Source: Mycobacterium sp. ELW1
Lineage (GTDB): Bacteria; Actinomycetota; Actinomycetes; Mycobacteriales; Mycobacteriaceae
Direction of reading: 5' to 3'
Assembly (NCBI RefSeq): GCF_008329905.1
Contig: NZ_CP032155.1
Location: 3,472,001-3,536,000, forward strand
DNA length: 64,000 bases
Made by a program: the position numbers and the translations under genes. Under the pieces are notes generated by a model, which was given only the letters and a program-made list of their open reading frames with translations, was not told where the DNA came from and did no database searches. Every line of letters begins with the position of its first letter. Position 1 is the stretch's first letter. This document shows, piece by piece, positions 1 through 10,768 of the stretch.

Positions 1-459
1 CACGTTCTGCGAGGTGCGGCGCTTGAGCAGCAGGGTGTAGACGAGCACGTAGAAGGCGATGGTTGCCGCGGCCAGGTGCGCCGAGAGCAGGTTGGTGGTC
101 CACCACAGCCAGAAGAACGATCCGACCGAGAGCGTCAGCCCGAACACCAGGGCGTGGCTGCGGGGCACGGTCGCGCGGGCCAGCGGCCGCCGTTCGGTGC
201 GCTTCATCACCTTGTCGATGTCGGCGTCGGCCACGCAGTTGAGCGTGTTGGCGCCGGCTGCGGCCAGCAGACCACCGAACAGGGTGTTGAGAATGAGCGG
301 CAGGTCGACGGTGCCGCGGCCGGCCAACAGCATGGCCGGAATGGTGGTGACGAGCAGCAGTTCGATGACCCGCGGTTTGGTCAGGGCGAGGTATCCCAGG
401 AGCCTGTCGCGGAACCGAATGGGCGCCCCGTCAACGAGGTGCACTTCGCGAACTCTCAC
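1..459 (-). CDS. ctaB: Protoheme IX farnesyltransferase CtaB (partial, C-terminus outside window)
   Basis: Integral-membrane UbiA-family prenyltransferase that farnesylates haem B to haem O for the aa3 cytochrome oxidase. The visible 153 codons give the N-terminal half: a first helix after the [13 protein letters not shown] segment, then the Asp-rich substrate and Mg site [20 protein letters not shown], then two further hydrophobic helices. The chosen start is a GTG at 457-459 preceded by GGAG about nine bases upstream. The gene is divergent from tkt, as in other mycobacteria. The frame runs off the left edge uninterrupted, so the gene looks intact but cut by the window. Confidence 0.95.
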   Translation of the reverse strand, partial: MRVREVHLVDGAPIRFRDRLLGYLALTKPRVIELLLVTTIPAMLLAGRGTVDLPLILNTLFGGLLAAAGANTLNCVADADIDKVMKRTERRPLARATVPRSHALVFGLTLSVGSFFWLWWTTNLLSAHLAAATIAFYVLVYTLLLKRRTSQNV

Positions 460-693
460 GCAACTGACTCCTGACCAGACGATCTACTACAGAGGATGGT
501 AGTCGGCCCCGGAGGGCGTTCGACACCGAAGGGTCGATTCACGGCGATTCCACCGTGATGACACAGTTCCAGGTGTAGATCTTCACCCGCGGGCAACGCT
601 GGTAGCAGCACTATGCAGCCAAGCACCACGCGGCATTAGGGTGAAGAGGACCACCCCAGCTTGCCGCATGTTGACTAAGCCAGGAGCGAGTTT
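460..693. promoter_or_regulatory. Divergent ctaB/tkt intergenic region
   Basis: These 234 bases separate the divergent starts of ctaB and tkt and must hold the promoters of both, including that of the pentose-phosphate operon. No convincing coding frame is present. AGGAGCGAG at 682-690 is the tkt ribosome binding site. TAGGGT at 637-642 could serve as a minus-10 element, but I see no clear minus-35, so no promoter is assigned. Confidence 0.5.
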
Positions 694-2787
694 GTGACCA
701 CTGTCGAAGAGATCGCCACGCTGACCCAGCCCCACCACCCGGACGACTGGACGGAGCTTGACTCCAAGGCCGTCGACACGGTGCGGGTCCTGGCCGCCGA
801 CGCGGTGCAGAAGGTCGGCAACGGCCACCCCGGCACCGCGATGAGCCTGGCACCGTTGGCCTACACGCTGTTCCAGCGGGTGATGCAGCACGATCCGAGC
901 GACACCCACTGGCTCGGGCGCGACCGGTTCATCCTGTCCTGCGGGCACAGCAGCCTGACGCTGTACCTGCAGCTGTATTTGGGCGGATTCGGCCTGGAGC
1001 TCTCCGACATCGAGTCGCTGCGCACCTGGGGTTCGAAGACTCCCGGCCACCCGGAGTTCCGGCACACCCTCGGGGTGGAGATCACCACCGGCCCGCTGGG
1101 CCAGGGCCTGGCCTCCGCGGTGGGCATGGCGATGGCCGCCCGCTACGAGCGCGGCCTGTTCGACCCCGACGCTCCGGCCGGCACCAGCCCGTTCGACCAC
1201 TACATCTACGTGATCGCCTCCGACGGTGACATCGAAGAGGGCATCACCAGCGAGGCGTCGTCTCTGGCAGGCACCCAGCAGCTGGGCAACCTGATCGTGT
1301 TCTACGACCACAACAAGATCTCGATCGAGCACAACACCGACATCGCGCTGTCCGAGGATGTCCCGGCCCGTTACCGCGCCTACGGCTGGCACGTGCAGGA
1401 AGTCGAGGGCGGCGAGAACGTCGTCGGTATCGAGCACGCCATCGCCGAGGCCAAGAAGGTGACCGACAAGCCGTCGTTCATCGCGGTCCGGACGATCATC
1501 GGCTATCCGGCGCCGACCAAGATGAACACCGGTGGGGTGCACGGCGCCGCGCTCGGCGACGACGAGGTGGCCGCCACCAAGAAGGTCCTCGGTTTCGACC
1601 CGGACAAGAAGTTCGAGGTCCACGACGACGTCATCGCGCACACCCGCAAGCTCGTCGACCGCGGTCGCGAGGCGCACGAGAAGTGGCAGGGCGACTTCGA
1701 CGCGTGGGCGCAGCGCGAACCGGAGCGCAAGGCGCTGCTCGACCGGCTGCTGGCACAGGAGTTGCCCGACGGCTGGGACTCCGACATCACCTACTGGGAG
1801 CCCGGCTCCAAGGCGGTGGCCACTCGCGCCGCCTTCGGCCAGGTACTCAACGACGTCGCGCCCAAGCTGCCCGAATTATGGGGTGGCTCAGCCGATCTGG
1901 CGGGCAGTAACAACACCACGATCAAGGGTGTGAAGTCGTTCGGGCCGCCGTCGATCTCCACCGAGGACTTCACCGCCGACTGGTACGGCCGGGTGCTGCA
2001 CTTCGGTATCCGCGAGCACGCGATGGGCGCCATCCTGTCCGGCATCGTGCTGCACGGGCCGACCCGCGCCTTCGGCGGGACGTTCCTGCAGTTCTCCGAC
2101 TACATGCGGGCCTCGGTGCGGCTGGCCTCGCTGATGGACATCGACACCATCTACATCTGGACGCACGACTCGATCGGCCTGGGCGAGGACGGCCCCACCC
2201 ACCAGCCGATCGAGCACCTGGCCGCGCTTCGGGCGATCCCGAAGCTGTCGGTGGTGCGTCCCGGCGACCCCAACGAGACCGCCTACGCCTGGCGCAGCAT
2301 CATCGCCCGCGGCAACGACGCCGGGCCGGTCGGTTTCATCCTGACCCGCCAGGGCATTCCGGTGCTGGAAGGCACCAGCGCCGAGGGTGTCCAGCGAGGT
2401 GGTTACGTGCTCGGTGGCGGCAACCCGGCCGATGACGCCGACGTGATCATCATCGCCACCGGATCCGAGTTGCAGCTCGCGGTCGACGCGCAGAAGTTGT
2501 TGGCGGCCAAGGACATCAACGCCTATGTGGTGTCGATGCCGTGTGTCGAGTGGTTCAACTCGCAGCCCCAGGAATACCGCGACAGCGTTCTCCCGCCCGA
2601 CGTGTCCGCCCGGGTCGCGGTGGAAGCCGGTGTGGCGCAGAGCTGGTACCGGTTCGTCGGCGACACCGGTGAGATCATCTCCATCGAGCACTACGGCGAA
2701 TCCGCCGACGACAAGACCTTGTTCCGCGAGTTCGGGTTCACCGCCGAAGCCGTCGCCGACGCCGCGGAACGCGTGATCGACAACTAA
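694..2787 (+). CDS. tkt: Transketolase
   Basis: Thiamine-diphosphate enzyme of the non-oxidative pentose phosphate pathway, moving two-carbon units between sugar phosphates in the cytoplasm. It is 697 residues, full length for the family. The N-terminal His motif [14 protein letters not shown] is at residues 41-54, and the ThDP/Mg motif SDGDIEEG begins near residue 176. The pyrimidine-domain Glu lies in the [11 protein letters not shown] segment in the second half. Start is GTG at 694 with AGGAG about eight bases upstream. It is first of five collinear genes (tkt, tal, zwf, opcA, pgl), so it probably sets operon expression. Confidence 0.98.
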   Translation: MTTVEEIATLTQPHHPDDWTELDSKAVDTVRVLAADAVQKVGNGHPGTAMSLAPLAYTLFQRVMQHDPSDTHWLGRDRFILSCGHSSLTLYLQLYLGGFGLELSDIESLRTWGSKTPGHPEFRHTLGVEITTGPLGQGLASAVGMAMAARYERGLFDPDAPAGTSPFDHYIYVIASDGDIEEGITSEASSLAGTQQLGNLIVFYDHNKISIEHNTDIALSEDVPARYRAYGWHVQEVEGGENVVGIEHAIAEAKKVTDKPSFIAVRTIIGYPAPTKMNTGGVHGAALGDDEVAATKKVLGFDPDKKFEVHDDVIAHTRKLVDRGREAHEKWQGDFDAWAQREPERKALLDRLLAQELPDGWDSDITYWEPGSKAVATRAAFGQVLNDVAPKLPELWGGSADLAGSNNTTIKGVKSFGPPSISTEDFTADWYGRVLHFGIREHAMGAILSGIVLHGPTRAFGGTFLQFSDYMRASVRLASLMDIDTIYIWTHDSIGLGEDGPTHQPIEHLAALRAIPKLSVVRPGDPNETAYAWRSIIARGNDAGPVGFILTRQGIPVLEGTSAEGVQRGGYVLGGGNPADDADVIIIATGSELQLAVDAQKLLAAKDINAYVVSMPCVEWFNSQPQEYRDSVLPPDVSARVAVEAGVAQSWYRFVGDTGEIISIEHYGESADDKTLFREFGFTAEAVADAAERVIDN

Positions 2788-2815
2788 CCCCGTACGACCA
2801 ATTGAAGGGAACGTC

Positions 2816-3934
2816 ATGGCACAGAATCCGAACCTCGCCGCGCTGTCGGCGGCCGGTGTGTCCGTCTGGCTCGACGACCTGTCCCGGGACCGGCTGCGGT
2901 CGGGCAACCTCCAGGAGCTGATCGACACCCACAGCGTCGTCGGGGTCACCACCAACCCGTCGATCTTCCAGGCCGCCCTGTCCAACGGAAACGCTTACGA
3001 TGCACAGGTTTCCGAGCTCGCCGAGCGTGGCGCCGACGTCGACGCGACGATCCGCACCGTCACCACCGACGATGTCCGAGAGGCGTGCGACGTACTGCGC
3101 CCGCAGTGGGAGACCTCCGACGGCGTCGACGGCCGGGTCTCGATCGAGGTCGACCCGCGCCTGGCGCACGACACCGACAAGACCATCCTGCAGGCCATCG
3201 AGCTGTGGAAGATCGTCGACCGGCCCAACCTGCTGATCAAGATCCCAGCCACCGAGGCGGGCGTGCCCGCCATCGCGTCGGTGTTGGCCGAGGGCATCTC
3301 GGTCAACGTGACCCTGATCTTCTCCGTGGAGCGCTACCGGCTGGTGATGGACGCCTACCTGCAGGGCCTGGAGAAGGCCAAGGAAGCCGGCCACGACCTG
3401 TCCAAGATCCATTCCGTCGCGTCGTTCTTCGTGTCCCGGGTGGACACCGAGATCGACAAGCGGCTGGAGAAAATCGGGTCCGATGACGCGCTGGCCCTGC
3501 GCGGCCAGGCCGGAGTCGCCAACGCGCGGCTGGCCTATGCCGCCTACGAAGAGGTGTTCCTCGGCGGCGACCGCTTCCGCGCGCTGGCCGATGCCGGCGC
3601 CCGCGTGCAGCGTCCGTTGTGGGCGTCCACCGGTGTCAAGAATCCGGACTATTCCGACACCCTCTACGTCACCGAGCTGGTCGCCCCCAACACGGTGAAC
3701 ACCATGCCGGAGAAGACGATGGACGCAGTGGCCGACCACGGGGTCGTCACCGGCGACACCATCACCGGCACCGCGGGCGCGGCGCAGGAGGTGTTCGACA
3801 AGCTCGATGCCATCGGCATCGACCTGCGTGACGTCTTCTTGCTGCTGGAGAACGAGGGCGTCGACAAGTTCGAGAAGTCCTGGCAGGAACTGATCGACGC
3901 CACGCAGGAACAGCTCAACGCCGCGGCCAAATGA
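2816..3934 (+). CDS. tal: Transaldolase
   Basis: Transfers dihydroxyacetone units between sedoheptulose-7-phosphate and glyceraldehyde-3-phosphate. The 372-residue length fits the long actinobacterial (TalB2-type) class. TTNPSIF near residues 45-51 and the Schiff-base lysine K142 in [10 protein letters not shown] are present. ATG at 2816 follows GAAGGGAA. The stop overlaps the zwf start by four bases (ATGA), so translation of the two is probably coupled. Confidence 0.97.
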   Translation: MAQNPNLAALSAAGVSVWLDDLSRDRLRSGNLQELIDTHSVVGVTTNPSIFQAALSNGNAYDAQVSELAERGADVDATIRTVTTDDVREACDVLRPQWETSDGVDGRVSIEVDPRLAHDTDKTILQAIELWKIVDRPNLLIKIPATEAGVPAIASVLAEGISVNVTLIFSVERYRLVMDAYLQGLEKAKEAGHDLSKIHSVASFFVSRVDTEIDKRLEKIGSDDALALRGQAGVANARLAYAAYEEVFLGGDRFRALADAGARVQRPLWASTGVKNPDYSDTLYVTELVAPNTVNTMPEKTMDAVADHGVVTGDTITGTAGAAQEVFDKLDAIGIDLRDVFLLLENEGVDKFEKSWQELIDATQEQLNAAAK

Positions 3935-5496
3935 CGGACCGTCCCGTACCCGGGGTGGTAGCGCCCGCCCCGACCAGCTGGCGCAACCCGCTGCGCGATA
4001 AGCGGGACAAGCGGATGCCGATGATCGCCGGCCCGTGCGGGGTGGTGATCTTCGGTGTGACCGGCGATCTGGCCCGCAAGAAACTGATGCCGGCGATCTA
4101 CGACCTGGCCAACCGCGGCCTGCTGCCGCCGTCGTTCTCGTTGGTCGGTTTCGCCCGGCGGGATTGGGCCGACGAGGATTTCGGCGCCATCGTGCACGAC
4201 GCGGTCTGCGAGCACGCCCGCACCCCGTTTCGCCAAGAGGTGTGGGACCGGCTGGCCGAGGGCTTCCGGTTCGTTCAGGGCGCCTTCGACGATGAGGCGT
4301 CGTTCAGCCGGCTGGCCGAAACGCTGGAAAAGCTCGACGTGGAACGCGGCACCGGCGGCAATCACGCCTTCTACCTGTCGATTCCACCGAAGGCCTTCCC
4401 GGTGGTGTGCGAGCAGCTGAAGAAGTCCGGCCTGGCACGTCAGCAGGAGGGCCGCTGGAGCCGGGTGGTCATCGAGAAGCCGTTCGGCCATGACCTGCAG
4501 AGCGCGATCGAGCTCAACAAGGTGGTCAACAGCGTCTTCCCCGAGGAGTCGGTGTTCCGCATCGACCACTACCTCGGCAAGGAGACGGTGCAGAACATCC
4601 TGGCACTGCGCTTCGCCAACGAACTGTTCGAGCCGATCTGGAACAACCATTACGTCGACAGCGTGCAGATCACCATGGCCGAGGACATCGGCCTCGGTGG
4701 TCGCGGCGGCTACTACGACGGAATCGGTGCGGCGCGCGACGTCATCCAGAACCACCTGCTGCAGCTGCTGGCGCTCACCGCGATGGAAGAGCCGGTCAGC
4801 TTCCACCCGGACGAGGTGAAAGCCGAGAAGATCAAGGTGCTGTCGGCGACCTCGCTGGCGCAGCCGTTGGACGCCACGTCCTCACGCGGCCAGTACACCG
4901 CGGGGTGGCAGGGCGGCGAGAAAGTCGTCGGACTGCTCGACGAGGAGGGCTTCTCGAAGACATCCACCACCGAGACGTTCGCCGCGATCACCCTCGACGT
5001 CGACACCCGGCGCTGGGCCGGTGTGCCGTTCTATCTGCGGACCGGAAAGCGGTTGGGCCGCAGGGTGACCGAGGTGGCGCTGGTGTTCCGCCGTGCTCCG
5101 CACCTGCCGTTCGATGCGACGATGACCGAGGAATTGGGCAAGAACGCGTTGGTGATCCGCGTCCAGCCGGACGAGGGCATCACGCTGCGCTTCGGGTCCA
5201 AGGTCCCCGGCAGTGCCATGGAAGTCCGCGACGTCAACATGGACTTCTCCTACGGCTCGGCGTTCGCCGAGGATTCGCCGGAGGCCTACGAGCGGCTGAT
5301 CCTCGACGTCCTGCTCGGCGAGCCGTCGTTGTTCCCGGGCAACGCCGAAGTCGAATTGTCTTGGGAGATCCTGGATCCCGTGCTCGATTACTGGGCTGCG
5401 CATGGCAAGCCCGATCCTTACGAGTCGGGCACCTGGGGACCCGACTCGGCGTTCGAGGTGCTGCAGCGGTCCGGTCGCGAATGGAGGCGCCCGTAA
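3931..5496 (+). CDS. zwf: Glucose-6-phosphate 1-dehydrogenase
   Basis: First enzyme of the oxidative pentose phosphate branch, producing NADPH and 6-phosphogluconolactone. The 521-residue product has the Rossmann loop [15 protein letters not shown] near the N-terminus, EKPFGHDL, and the signature RIDHYLGKE at about residues 210-218 carrying the catalytic His and substrate Lys. Its N-terminus is about 35 residues longer than in E. coli, as usual in the mycobacterial zwf2 type. ATG overlaps the tal stop, and its TAA overlaps the opcA ATG (TAATG). Confidence 0.97.
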   Translation: MTDRPVPGVVAPAPTSWRNPLRDKRDKRMPMIAGPCGVVIFGVTGDLARKKLMPAIYDLANRGLLPPSFSLVGFARRDWADEDFGAIVHDAVCEHARTPFRQEVWDRLAEGFRFVQGAFDDEASFSRLAETLEKLDVERGTGGNHAFYLSIPPKAFPVVCEQLKKSGLARQQEGRWSRVVIEKPFGHDLQSAIELNKVVNSVFPEESVFRIDHYLGKETVQNILALRFANELFEPIWNNHYVDSVQITMAEDIGLGGRGGYYDGIGAARDVIQNHLLQLLALTAMEEPVSFHPDEVKAEKIKVLSATSLAQPLDATSSRGQYTAGWQGGEKVVGLLDEEGFSKTSTTETFAAITLDVDTRRWAGVPFYLRTGKRLGRRVTEVALVFRRAPHLPFDATMTEELGKNALVIRVQPDEGITLRFGSKVPGSAMEVRDVNMDFSYGSAFAEDSPEAYERLILDVLLGEPSLFPGNAEVELSWEILDPVLDYWAAHGKPDPYESGTWGPDSAFEVLQRSGREWRRP

Positions 5497-6407
5497 TGAT
5501 TGTCGATCTGCCCGATACGACGACCAACGCACTCAACAAGAAGATCACCGCCCTGCGCGAAGAGGGCGGCGCGATCACGCTGGGCCGGGTGCTGACGCTG
5601 GTGGTCGCGCCCGACACCGAGGCCCGGGTGGAGGACTCCATCGAGGCGGCGGTGGCGGCGAGCCGCGAACATCCCTGCCGCATCATCGTGGTGGTTCCCG
5701 CCGACCGGCTGGCCGCCGAAGCACGGTTGGACGGTCAGTTGCGGGTGGGCGCCGATGCCGGTGCCGGCGAGGTGGTGGTACTGCGCATCTCCGGTCCGCT
5801 GTCCAACCACGCCAGCAGCGTGGTGCTGCCCTTCCTGCTGCCCGACACCCCGGTGGTGGCCTGGTGGCCCGGCGTCGCGCCGGCCAACCCCGCCGAGGAT
5901 CCGTTGGGCCGCTTGGCGCTTCGCCGGATCACCGATGCGACCGGGACGGAAGACCCGCTTGCCGCGATCAAGAGCCGGCTGAAGGGCTACACCGACGGCG
6001 ACACCGACCTGGCGTGGAGCCGAATCACCTACTGGCGCGCGCTTCTCGCGTCGGCGGTGGACCAGGCGCCGTACGAGCCGCTGACGTCGGCGTCGGTGTC
6101 GGGGTTGAAGGACGAGCCGGCCCTCGACATCCTGGCGGGCTGGCTGGCCAGCCGGATCGACGGCACCGTGACCCGCGCCGTCGGCGAGTTGAAGGTCGAG
6201 TTGGTGCGGGCCTCCGAGACCGTGACACTGGCCCGCCCACAGGAGGGCGTGACTGCCACCCTGACCCGCACCTCCCGGCCGGAGGCGCTGTTGCCGTTGC
6301 CGCGGCGGGAGACCCGCGAATGCCTTGCCGAGGATCTGCGCCGGCTCGACGCCGACGAGATTTACCACGAGGCGCTGGCGGGTATTGAAAAGGTGCAGTA
6401 CGTCTAG
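5496..6407 (+). CDS. opcA: Glucose-6-phosphate dehydrogenase assembly protein OpcA
   Basis: OpcA-family protein of 303 residues that allosterically activates or assembles Zwf in cyanobacteria and actinobacteria. The N-terminal [17 protein letters not shown] and the central FLLPDTPVVAWWPG segments are typical of the mycobacterial family. The start was chosen at ATG 5496 because it overlaps the zwf stop (TAATG) and has GGAGG at 5483-5487. Its place directly after zwf supports the role. There is no catalytic motif, consistent with an accessory subunit. Confidence 0.93.
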   Translation: MIVDLPDTTTNALNKKITALREEGGAITLGRVLTLVVAPDTEARVEDSIEAAVAASREHPCRIIVVVPADRLAAEARLDGQLRVGADAGAGEVVVLRISGPLSNHASSVVLPFLLPDTPVVAWWPGVAPANPAEDPLGRLALRRITDATGTEDPLAAIKSRLKGYTDGDTDLAWSRITYWRALLASAVDQAPYEPLTSASVSGLKDEPALDILAGWLASRIDGTVTRAVGELKVELVRASETVTLARPQEGVTATLTRTSRPEALLPLPRRETRECLAEDLRRLDADEIYHEALAGIEKVQYV

Positions 6408-6437
6408 TCGAGCCGCGTCGAATCGAAAGGTCGCGAT

Positions 6438-7175
6438 GTGAACCAGATGGTCGAGACCTATCCGGATACCTCAGCGCTGGTGGCCGCCGTCGGCGACCGG
6501 CTGGTCGGGGCGATCACCGCTGCCATCGCCGCGCGCGGGCAGGCGTTCATCGTATTGACCGGCGGCGGAACGGGAATCAACCTGCTCAAGCATGTCGGCG
6601 CACACGACGAGGCGATCGACTGGTCGAAGGTGCACATCTTCTGGGGCGACGAACGCTACGTCCCGGCCGATGACGACGAGCGCAACGACAAGCAGGCGCG
6701 CGAGGCGCTGCTCGACCACATCGACATCCCGGACAGCAACGTGCACCCGATGGCGGCCAGCGACGGCGAGTTCGGGGACGACCTGGACGCCGCCGCACTG
6801 GCCTATGAGAGTGTGCTCGCCGCCAATGCCGGACCGGGCGACCCCACACCCGTATTCGATGTGCACCTGCTGGGGATGGGGCCGGAGGGCCACATCAACT
6901 CGCTGTTCCCGCACACCCCGGCGGTTGCGGAGACCAAGCGGCTGGTGGTCGGCGTCGAGGACTCCCCCAAGCCGCCGCCCCGGCGGATCACGCTGACCCT
7001 GCCCGCCGTCAACCGGTCGCGCGAGGTGTGGCTGGTGGTATCGGGTGAGGGCAAGGCCGAGGCGGTCGCCGAGGCGGTCGGGGGCGCCAAGCCCGCCGAC
7101 TGGCCGGCGGCCGGCGCGAAAGGCCGCGACGCCACGGTGTGGCTTCTCGACGAAGCCGCGGCAGCCAAACTCTGA
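6438..7175 (+). CDS. pgl: 6-phosphogluconolactonase
   Basis: Hydrolyses 6-phosphogluconolactone made by Zwf. The 245-residue protein belongs to the SIS-like NagB/Pgl fold: a phosphate loop [14 protein letters not shown], the [15 protein letters not shown] segment, and [13 protein letters not shown] near the active site. GTG at 6438 has GAAAGG seven bases upstream; ATG at 6447 is an alternative. It is the last gene of the pentose-phosphate operon and converges on the LuxR-type gene, with only 64 bases and a weak CAGCG/CGCTG hairpin (7182-7195) between. Confidence 0.95.
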   Translation: MNQMVETYPDTSALVAAVGDRLVGAITAAIAARGQAFIVLTGGGTGINLLKHVGAHDEAIDWSKVHIFWGDERYVPADDDERNDKQAREALLDHIDIPDSNVHPMAASDGEFGDDLDAAALAYESVLAANAGPGDPTPVFDVHLLGMGPEGHINSLFPHTPAVAETKRLVVGVEDSPKPPPRRITLTLPAVNRSREVWLVVSGEGKAEAVAEAVGGAKPADWPAAGAKGRDATVWLLDEAAAAKL

Positions 7176-7239
7176 TCCACCCAGCGGCAACGCTGCCTTC
7201 GTCGACGTCGCCACCATCGACGTGCTCGGCTGTGACGAG

Positions 7240-10035
7240 TCAGCACTCCCCCGGCAGCGACGCGTTCAGTTCGCGCACTCGCTGCTGAATCTCCTTGCGA
7301 CTGTTCAGCAGCCACTTGTCGTAGACGTGACGAATGTGGGTGATGACGGTGTGGGGCGAGATCACGAGCTCCCTCGCGATCTCGTCCGTCGTACGGCCGT
7401 CGGCGACGCGGACCACGACGTCCCACTCCCGGGCGGTCAATCCGTGACGTCGGTCCACGGTCGCCACGACGGGCCGCGATCTCACCCCGATGCCGCGCAA
7501 CCACGCGCGCACCCGGCCGGCGTCGTGGACGGCGCCGGCACGCTCATAGCGTTCGGCCGCCTCCCTCCAGGCGGCGACCCGCCCATCACCGTCGTCCAGT
7601 ACGCCCAGGTCGGCCAGGGCATCGGCCAACACCAGCGCGCGAGGCAGACGTCGATAGCACTCGATCGCGTCCCGTGCGACAAGCGGGTCGTCGTCGGCAA
7701 GAGCGCGAACGTGTGCAGCCACCGCCCGCGCCAACAGGTTCTCCGGATTCCGCCCGGCCCGTCGTGACGACCTCTCGACGACTGCTCGAAGGACGTCGGT
7801 GCGTCGCGCATCCCGTGCCATCCTCGCGAGGTGAACGTCGTCGGCGAAGTCGACGGGCGTACTCATGAGCGGCCGCTCGTCCCGCAGCGCGGTGACGATG
7901 TCGTCGAGCTGGTCGATGGCATCCTGCGGTCGCCCCTGGCAGGCGTAGGACAGCGCGGCGAGCCACTGCGCCGCGCGGGACGACGCCCCACCGGCAGCCG
8001 ACATCCGGCACGACAGGTCGCTCGGCAACCCCGCTTGATGACCGCCGCGGTGCAACGCGCACCGGAACAGCACGACGCCGGCCGTCGCGTCGGCGAACTC
8101 GCCGAGACCCACCTCGTCGGCGACCAGGTACACCGCCTCTGCGCGCGCCTGAGCCTCGTCGAGGTCGCCGAGGTCATAGGACACGCGGGCGCTCACCATG
8201 GACCAGTACGCCGCGCCGGTGGCCGACTCGATGCGGTTGGCCGACGCCAAACCGTCCCTCGCCAGACGCAGCGCCTCGGCACAGTCCCCAAGGCTGTCGT
8301 GAAGGAACGTCTCCCACAGACACTCGGGGTACCACCGTTGGCGGTCGCGTTCCGTGGCGTGTCCGATGGTCAGGCGCGAACGTTGGCAGAGCAGCAGCGC
8401 GGCGTCGAATCTCTCGGCTGACAGCAGACTCACGCTCTCAACGGCCTGTACGGTCGCCAACGCCGGCGTCGGTTCGGACCCCATGCCCGCATACGCCTGT
8501 GGGAGCTCGCGAAGCACTCGAGCGTGGTCACCGGTGTTGGCAATGGCGAGAATGCGAATCGCCAGCAGATCTCGCCGCACCGTAGCCGATGCATCGTCGC
8601 AGCGCAGCCCTCTGTCTGCCGCGTCTACGGCGTCCTTGAACGCAGCTTCGCTGAGCGCCCGCGCCGTGATGAGTTCCATGCGGGCGCGTTGCGCCCCGTC
8701 GAGGTGAGGCCGAAGGCGCTGCGCCAAGGCGCTCATCGACCGGGTGCGCCCGCCCGCCCACAGCACGGGCATCACGTCGATGAGTCTGTGCGCCCACGGG
8801 ACGAGGTCCTCTCCGATGGTTGCCATGGCGTTGGCCGCCAGCGTTGCCGCCGCGCGGGCGTCCGCCGGTGCCAACCGGAGGGCACATTCGACGAGCAGGT
8901 CGATCGACGCCGGGTCGTCGGCGCGCACCGCGGCCCCCGCGGCCGCCGCGATGCTGAGCACATCCGCGCCGGTGTCCAGACGAATTCGGATGGCTTCCTT
9001 GATCGCCACCCGCCGTATCGGCTGGGGCAGCCCACGTTCGGCGACTTCCCGGATGACGTCGTGATGGAACTCGAGGTGATCAGCCCGCTCGTCGAGCAGC
9101 CCCGCGTCGATGGCCTTGCGTACCGACGGGACCGCGGCGTCATACCCCAGGCTCGAGGCCAACGCCACGAGGTCGTCGAGCCGGAAGCGGCGCCCCAGCA
9201 CTGCAGCCAGTTCGACGATCTGTTCGTGGTCTCGGCCCAGCAGCGCCAGGCGCTGCTTCACTGACTCGCCGAAGGCGACCGCGCGGCCGGAATCGGTGAC
9301 CCCCACCACACCGCGATGGCGTACGAGGGAGCCGGTGTCGGCGAGCGCTGCGAGCATCTCGGCGATCAACAGCGGCATGCGATCGCAGCGGGACAGGCAG
9401 CCCTTGAGCTCCGTGTCCAGCGGTGCGCCCAGGATGTCCTCGGCGATGCGCTCGGCAGCCGCATCGCTGACCGGTTCGAGCTGCACCGGCTCCCGCTCCG
9501 ACATGGCGAACGGGACGGCGGGCCGATCGGCTCCGGTCGACCGCACTGCACACAGCCAGTACACCGGCGTGCCCTCGAGGCGCCGAATCATCGTTCGCAG
9601 CACCGCCGCCGACGCCCCATCGCACCACTGGGCGTCGTCGACGACGACGAGCGTGCCCTCGGGATGGCGCTCGATCATGTCGGCACAGGACATCGCCAGG
9701 TTCAGACGACGGTCTGCCGACCCGCCACCGGTAGCCCACGGCTCGGCATCGCCGATGAACGGCCCAAACCCCGCCAGAAACGTCGACAGCGGCAGCAGTG
9801 CAGCATCGGGATCGGCGGCCAACTCGACGGTGAGCCACCGTCGATTCATGGCTTCTCGCAGCGCTTCTCGAAGGAAGCGCGTCTTCCCGACGCCAGGCTC
9901 TCCCGCGACGATGCGCACGACACTGCGGCCTGCGGCAACCAGGGCGAAATCGGCCAGCACCGTCGTCCACGCTGCTTCGCGGCCGCGCAGTGGCATCACG
10001 GTGACGGCGGCGCGCGTCGGATTGGTCACGGCCAC
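7240..10035 (-). CDS. LuxR-family transcriptional regulator with N-terminal AAA/STAND ATPase (LAL type)
   Basis: Large ATP-binding LuxR regulator of about 931 residues. The N-terminal ATPase has Walker A GEPGVGKT at about residues 45-52 and Walker B LVVVDDAQW, followed by a long helical, TPR-like middle. A C-terminal LuxR HTH of about 65 residues (LTAREWDVVVRVADGRTTDE, then IARELVISPHTV) binds DNA. I chose GTG 10035 because GCGAGG lies about six bases upstream; GTG 10074 would add 13 residues. It is divergent from the SRPBCC/quinone-oxidoreductase pair, which it may control. The inducer cannot be told from sequence. Confidence 0.9.
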   Translation of the reverse strand: MAVTNPTRAAVTVMPLRGREAAWTTVLADFALVAAGRSVVRIVAGEPGVGKTRFLREALREAMNRRWLTVELAADPDAALLPLSTFLAGFGPFIGDAEPWATGGGSADRRLNLAMSCADMIERHPEGTLVVVDDAQWCDGASAAVLRTMIRRLEGTPVYWLCAVRSTGADRPAVPFAMSEREPVQLEPVSDAAAERIAEDILGAPLDTELKGCLSRCDRMPLLIAEMLAALADTGSLVRHRGVVGVTDSGRAVAFGESVKQRLALLGRDHEQIVELAAVLGRRFRLDDLVALASSLGYDAAVPSVRKAIDAGLLDERADHLEFHHDVIREVAERGLPQPIRRVAIKEAIRIRLDTGADVLSIAAAAGAAVRADDPASIDLLVECALRLAPADARAAATLAANAMATIGEDLVPWAHRLIDVMPVLWAGGRTRSMSALAQRLRPHLDGAQRARMELITARALSEAAFKDAVDAADRGLRCDDASATVRRDLLAIRILAIANTGDHARVLRELPQAYAGMGSEPTPALATVQAVESVSLLSAERFDAALLLCQRSRLTIGHATERDRQRWYPECLWETFLHDSLGDCAEALRLARDGLASANRIESATGAAYWSMVSARVSYDLGDLDEAQARAEAVYLVADEVGLGEFADATAGVVLFRCALHRGGHQAGLPSDLSCRMSAAGGASSRAAQWLAALSYACQGRPQDAIDQLDDIVTALRDERPLMSTPVDFADDVHLARMARDARRTDVLRAVVERSSRRAGRNPENLLARAVAAHVRALADDDPLVARDAIECYRRLPRALVLADALADLGVLDDGDGRVAAWREAAERYERAGAVHDAGRVRAWLRGIGVRSRPVVATVDRRHGLTAREWDVVVRVADGRTTDEIARELVISPHTVITHIRHVYDKWLLNSRKEIQQRVRELNASLPGEC

Positions 10036-10213
10036 ATCTTGCCTCGCCCTGCGTCGACGGTCCCACGCGCTCACTCATCCTCGAGCACACGCCAGGCCTC
10101 CGCAGGGGATGTCGGGGCCGCCGACGGGTGATGTGCACTCCGACGAGCCGCCCTACGGTCGGATGCACCCGCCCGTGGAACACGGGACGAATCCACGACC
10201 AGAAGGAGCCCCG

Positions 10214-10768
10214 ATGACTTCCCCGACGATCCGCGAGGACCTCGTCCTCTCCCACGCCGTCGTCACCGCCGAGGTGAGCGCGCCGTTCGACCACGTGGAC
10301 ATCGCAGGTTGGCTCACGACACTGCCGACACACGAATACCAACGGTGCGCGCCCGGCGATCACAAGGCTGCCGGGTACACCGTCGACGACGACGGGACGC
10401 CGATGTCGATCAACGTCGAGATGATCGGCACGGGACTGGTGGTACAGCAGTACCGCTTCGAGGTCGCCGAGCCGCACTACTGCAAGATGGTCTCGCTGTC
10501 CGACGTGTTGACCCCGGCCGGGTGGACGACCACACAGGTGATCTGGGAACTCCGCATGGAACGACTCGACGGCGAGCGGTGCCGATACACCAACTCGGTG
10601 ACCTCGCACCCGACCGACGACTTCCTGTCCTTCATCGCCGCGCAGGACCAGACGTTCGACGACGCCGCGGCCGCCCGCCAGGAGGCCTCTGGGCGTCACT
10701 GCGAGAAGGAAACACCTCTCTACGCGCAGAGCATCGCCAGGCACGCGACCGCGAGGGCCGCCGCATGA
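10214..10768 (+). CDS. SRPBCC-like (START/Bet v1 fold) small protein
   Basis: A 184-residue soluble protein with a spacing of beta strands (DLVLSHAVVTAEVSAPFDHV, later YRFEVAEPHY and QVIWELRMERL) like SRPBCC hydrophobic-ligand proteins; the family call is tentative. No signal peptide or membrane helix is seen. ATG 10214 is preceded by AAGGAG six bases away. Its stop overlaps the next gene's start (ATGA), so it is cotranslated with the quinone oxidoreductase. The divergent LuxR regulator starts about 180 bases upstream. Confidence 0.7.
   Translation: MTSPTIREDLVLSHAVVTAEVSAPFDHVDIAGWLTTLPTHEYQRCAPGDHKAAGYTVDDDGTPMSINVEMIGTGLVVQQYRFEVAEPHYCKMVSLSDVLTPAGWTTTQVIWELRMERLDGERCRYTNSVTSHPTDDFLSFIAAQDQTFDDAAAARQEASGRHCEKETPLYAQSIARHATARAAA

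Noticed and set aside
583..1677. Long minus-strand open frame over tkt
   Set aside because: It lies antisense to an intact transketolase, with a composition (Val/Gly/Asp/Arg-rich) typical of shadows of high-GC genes.
7176..7239. Strong terminator between pgl and the LuxR-type gene
   Set aside because: Only a 5-bp CAGCG/CGCTG stem is present, too weak to call.
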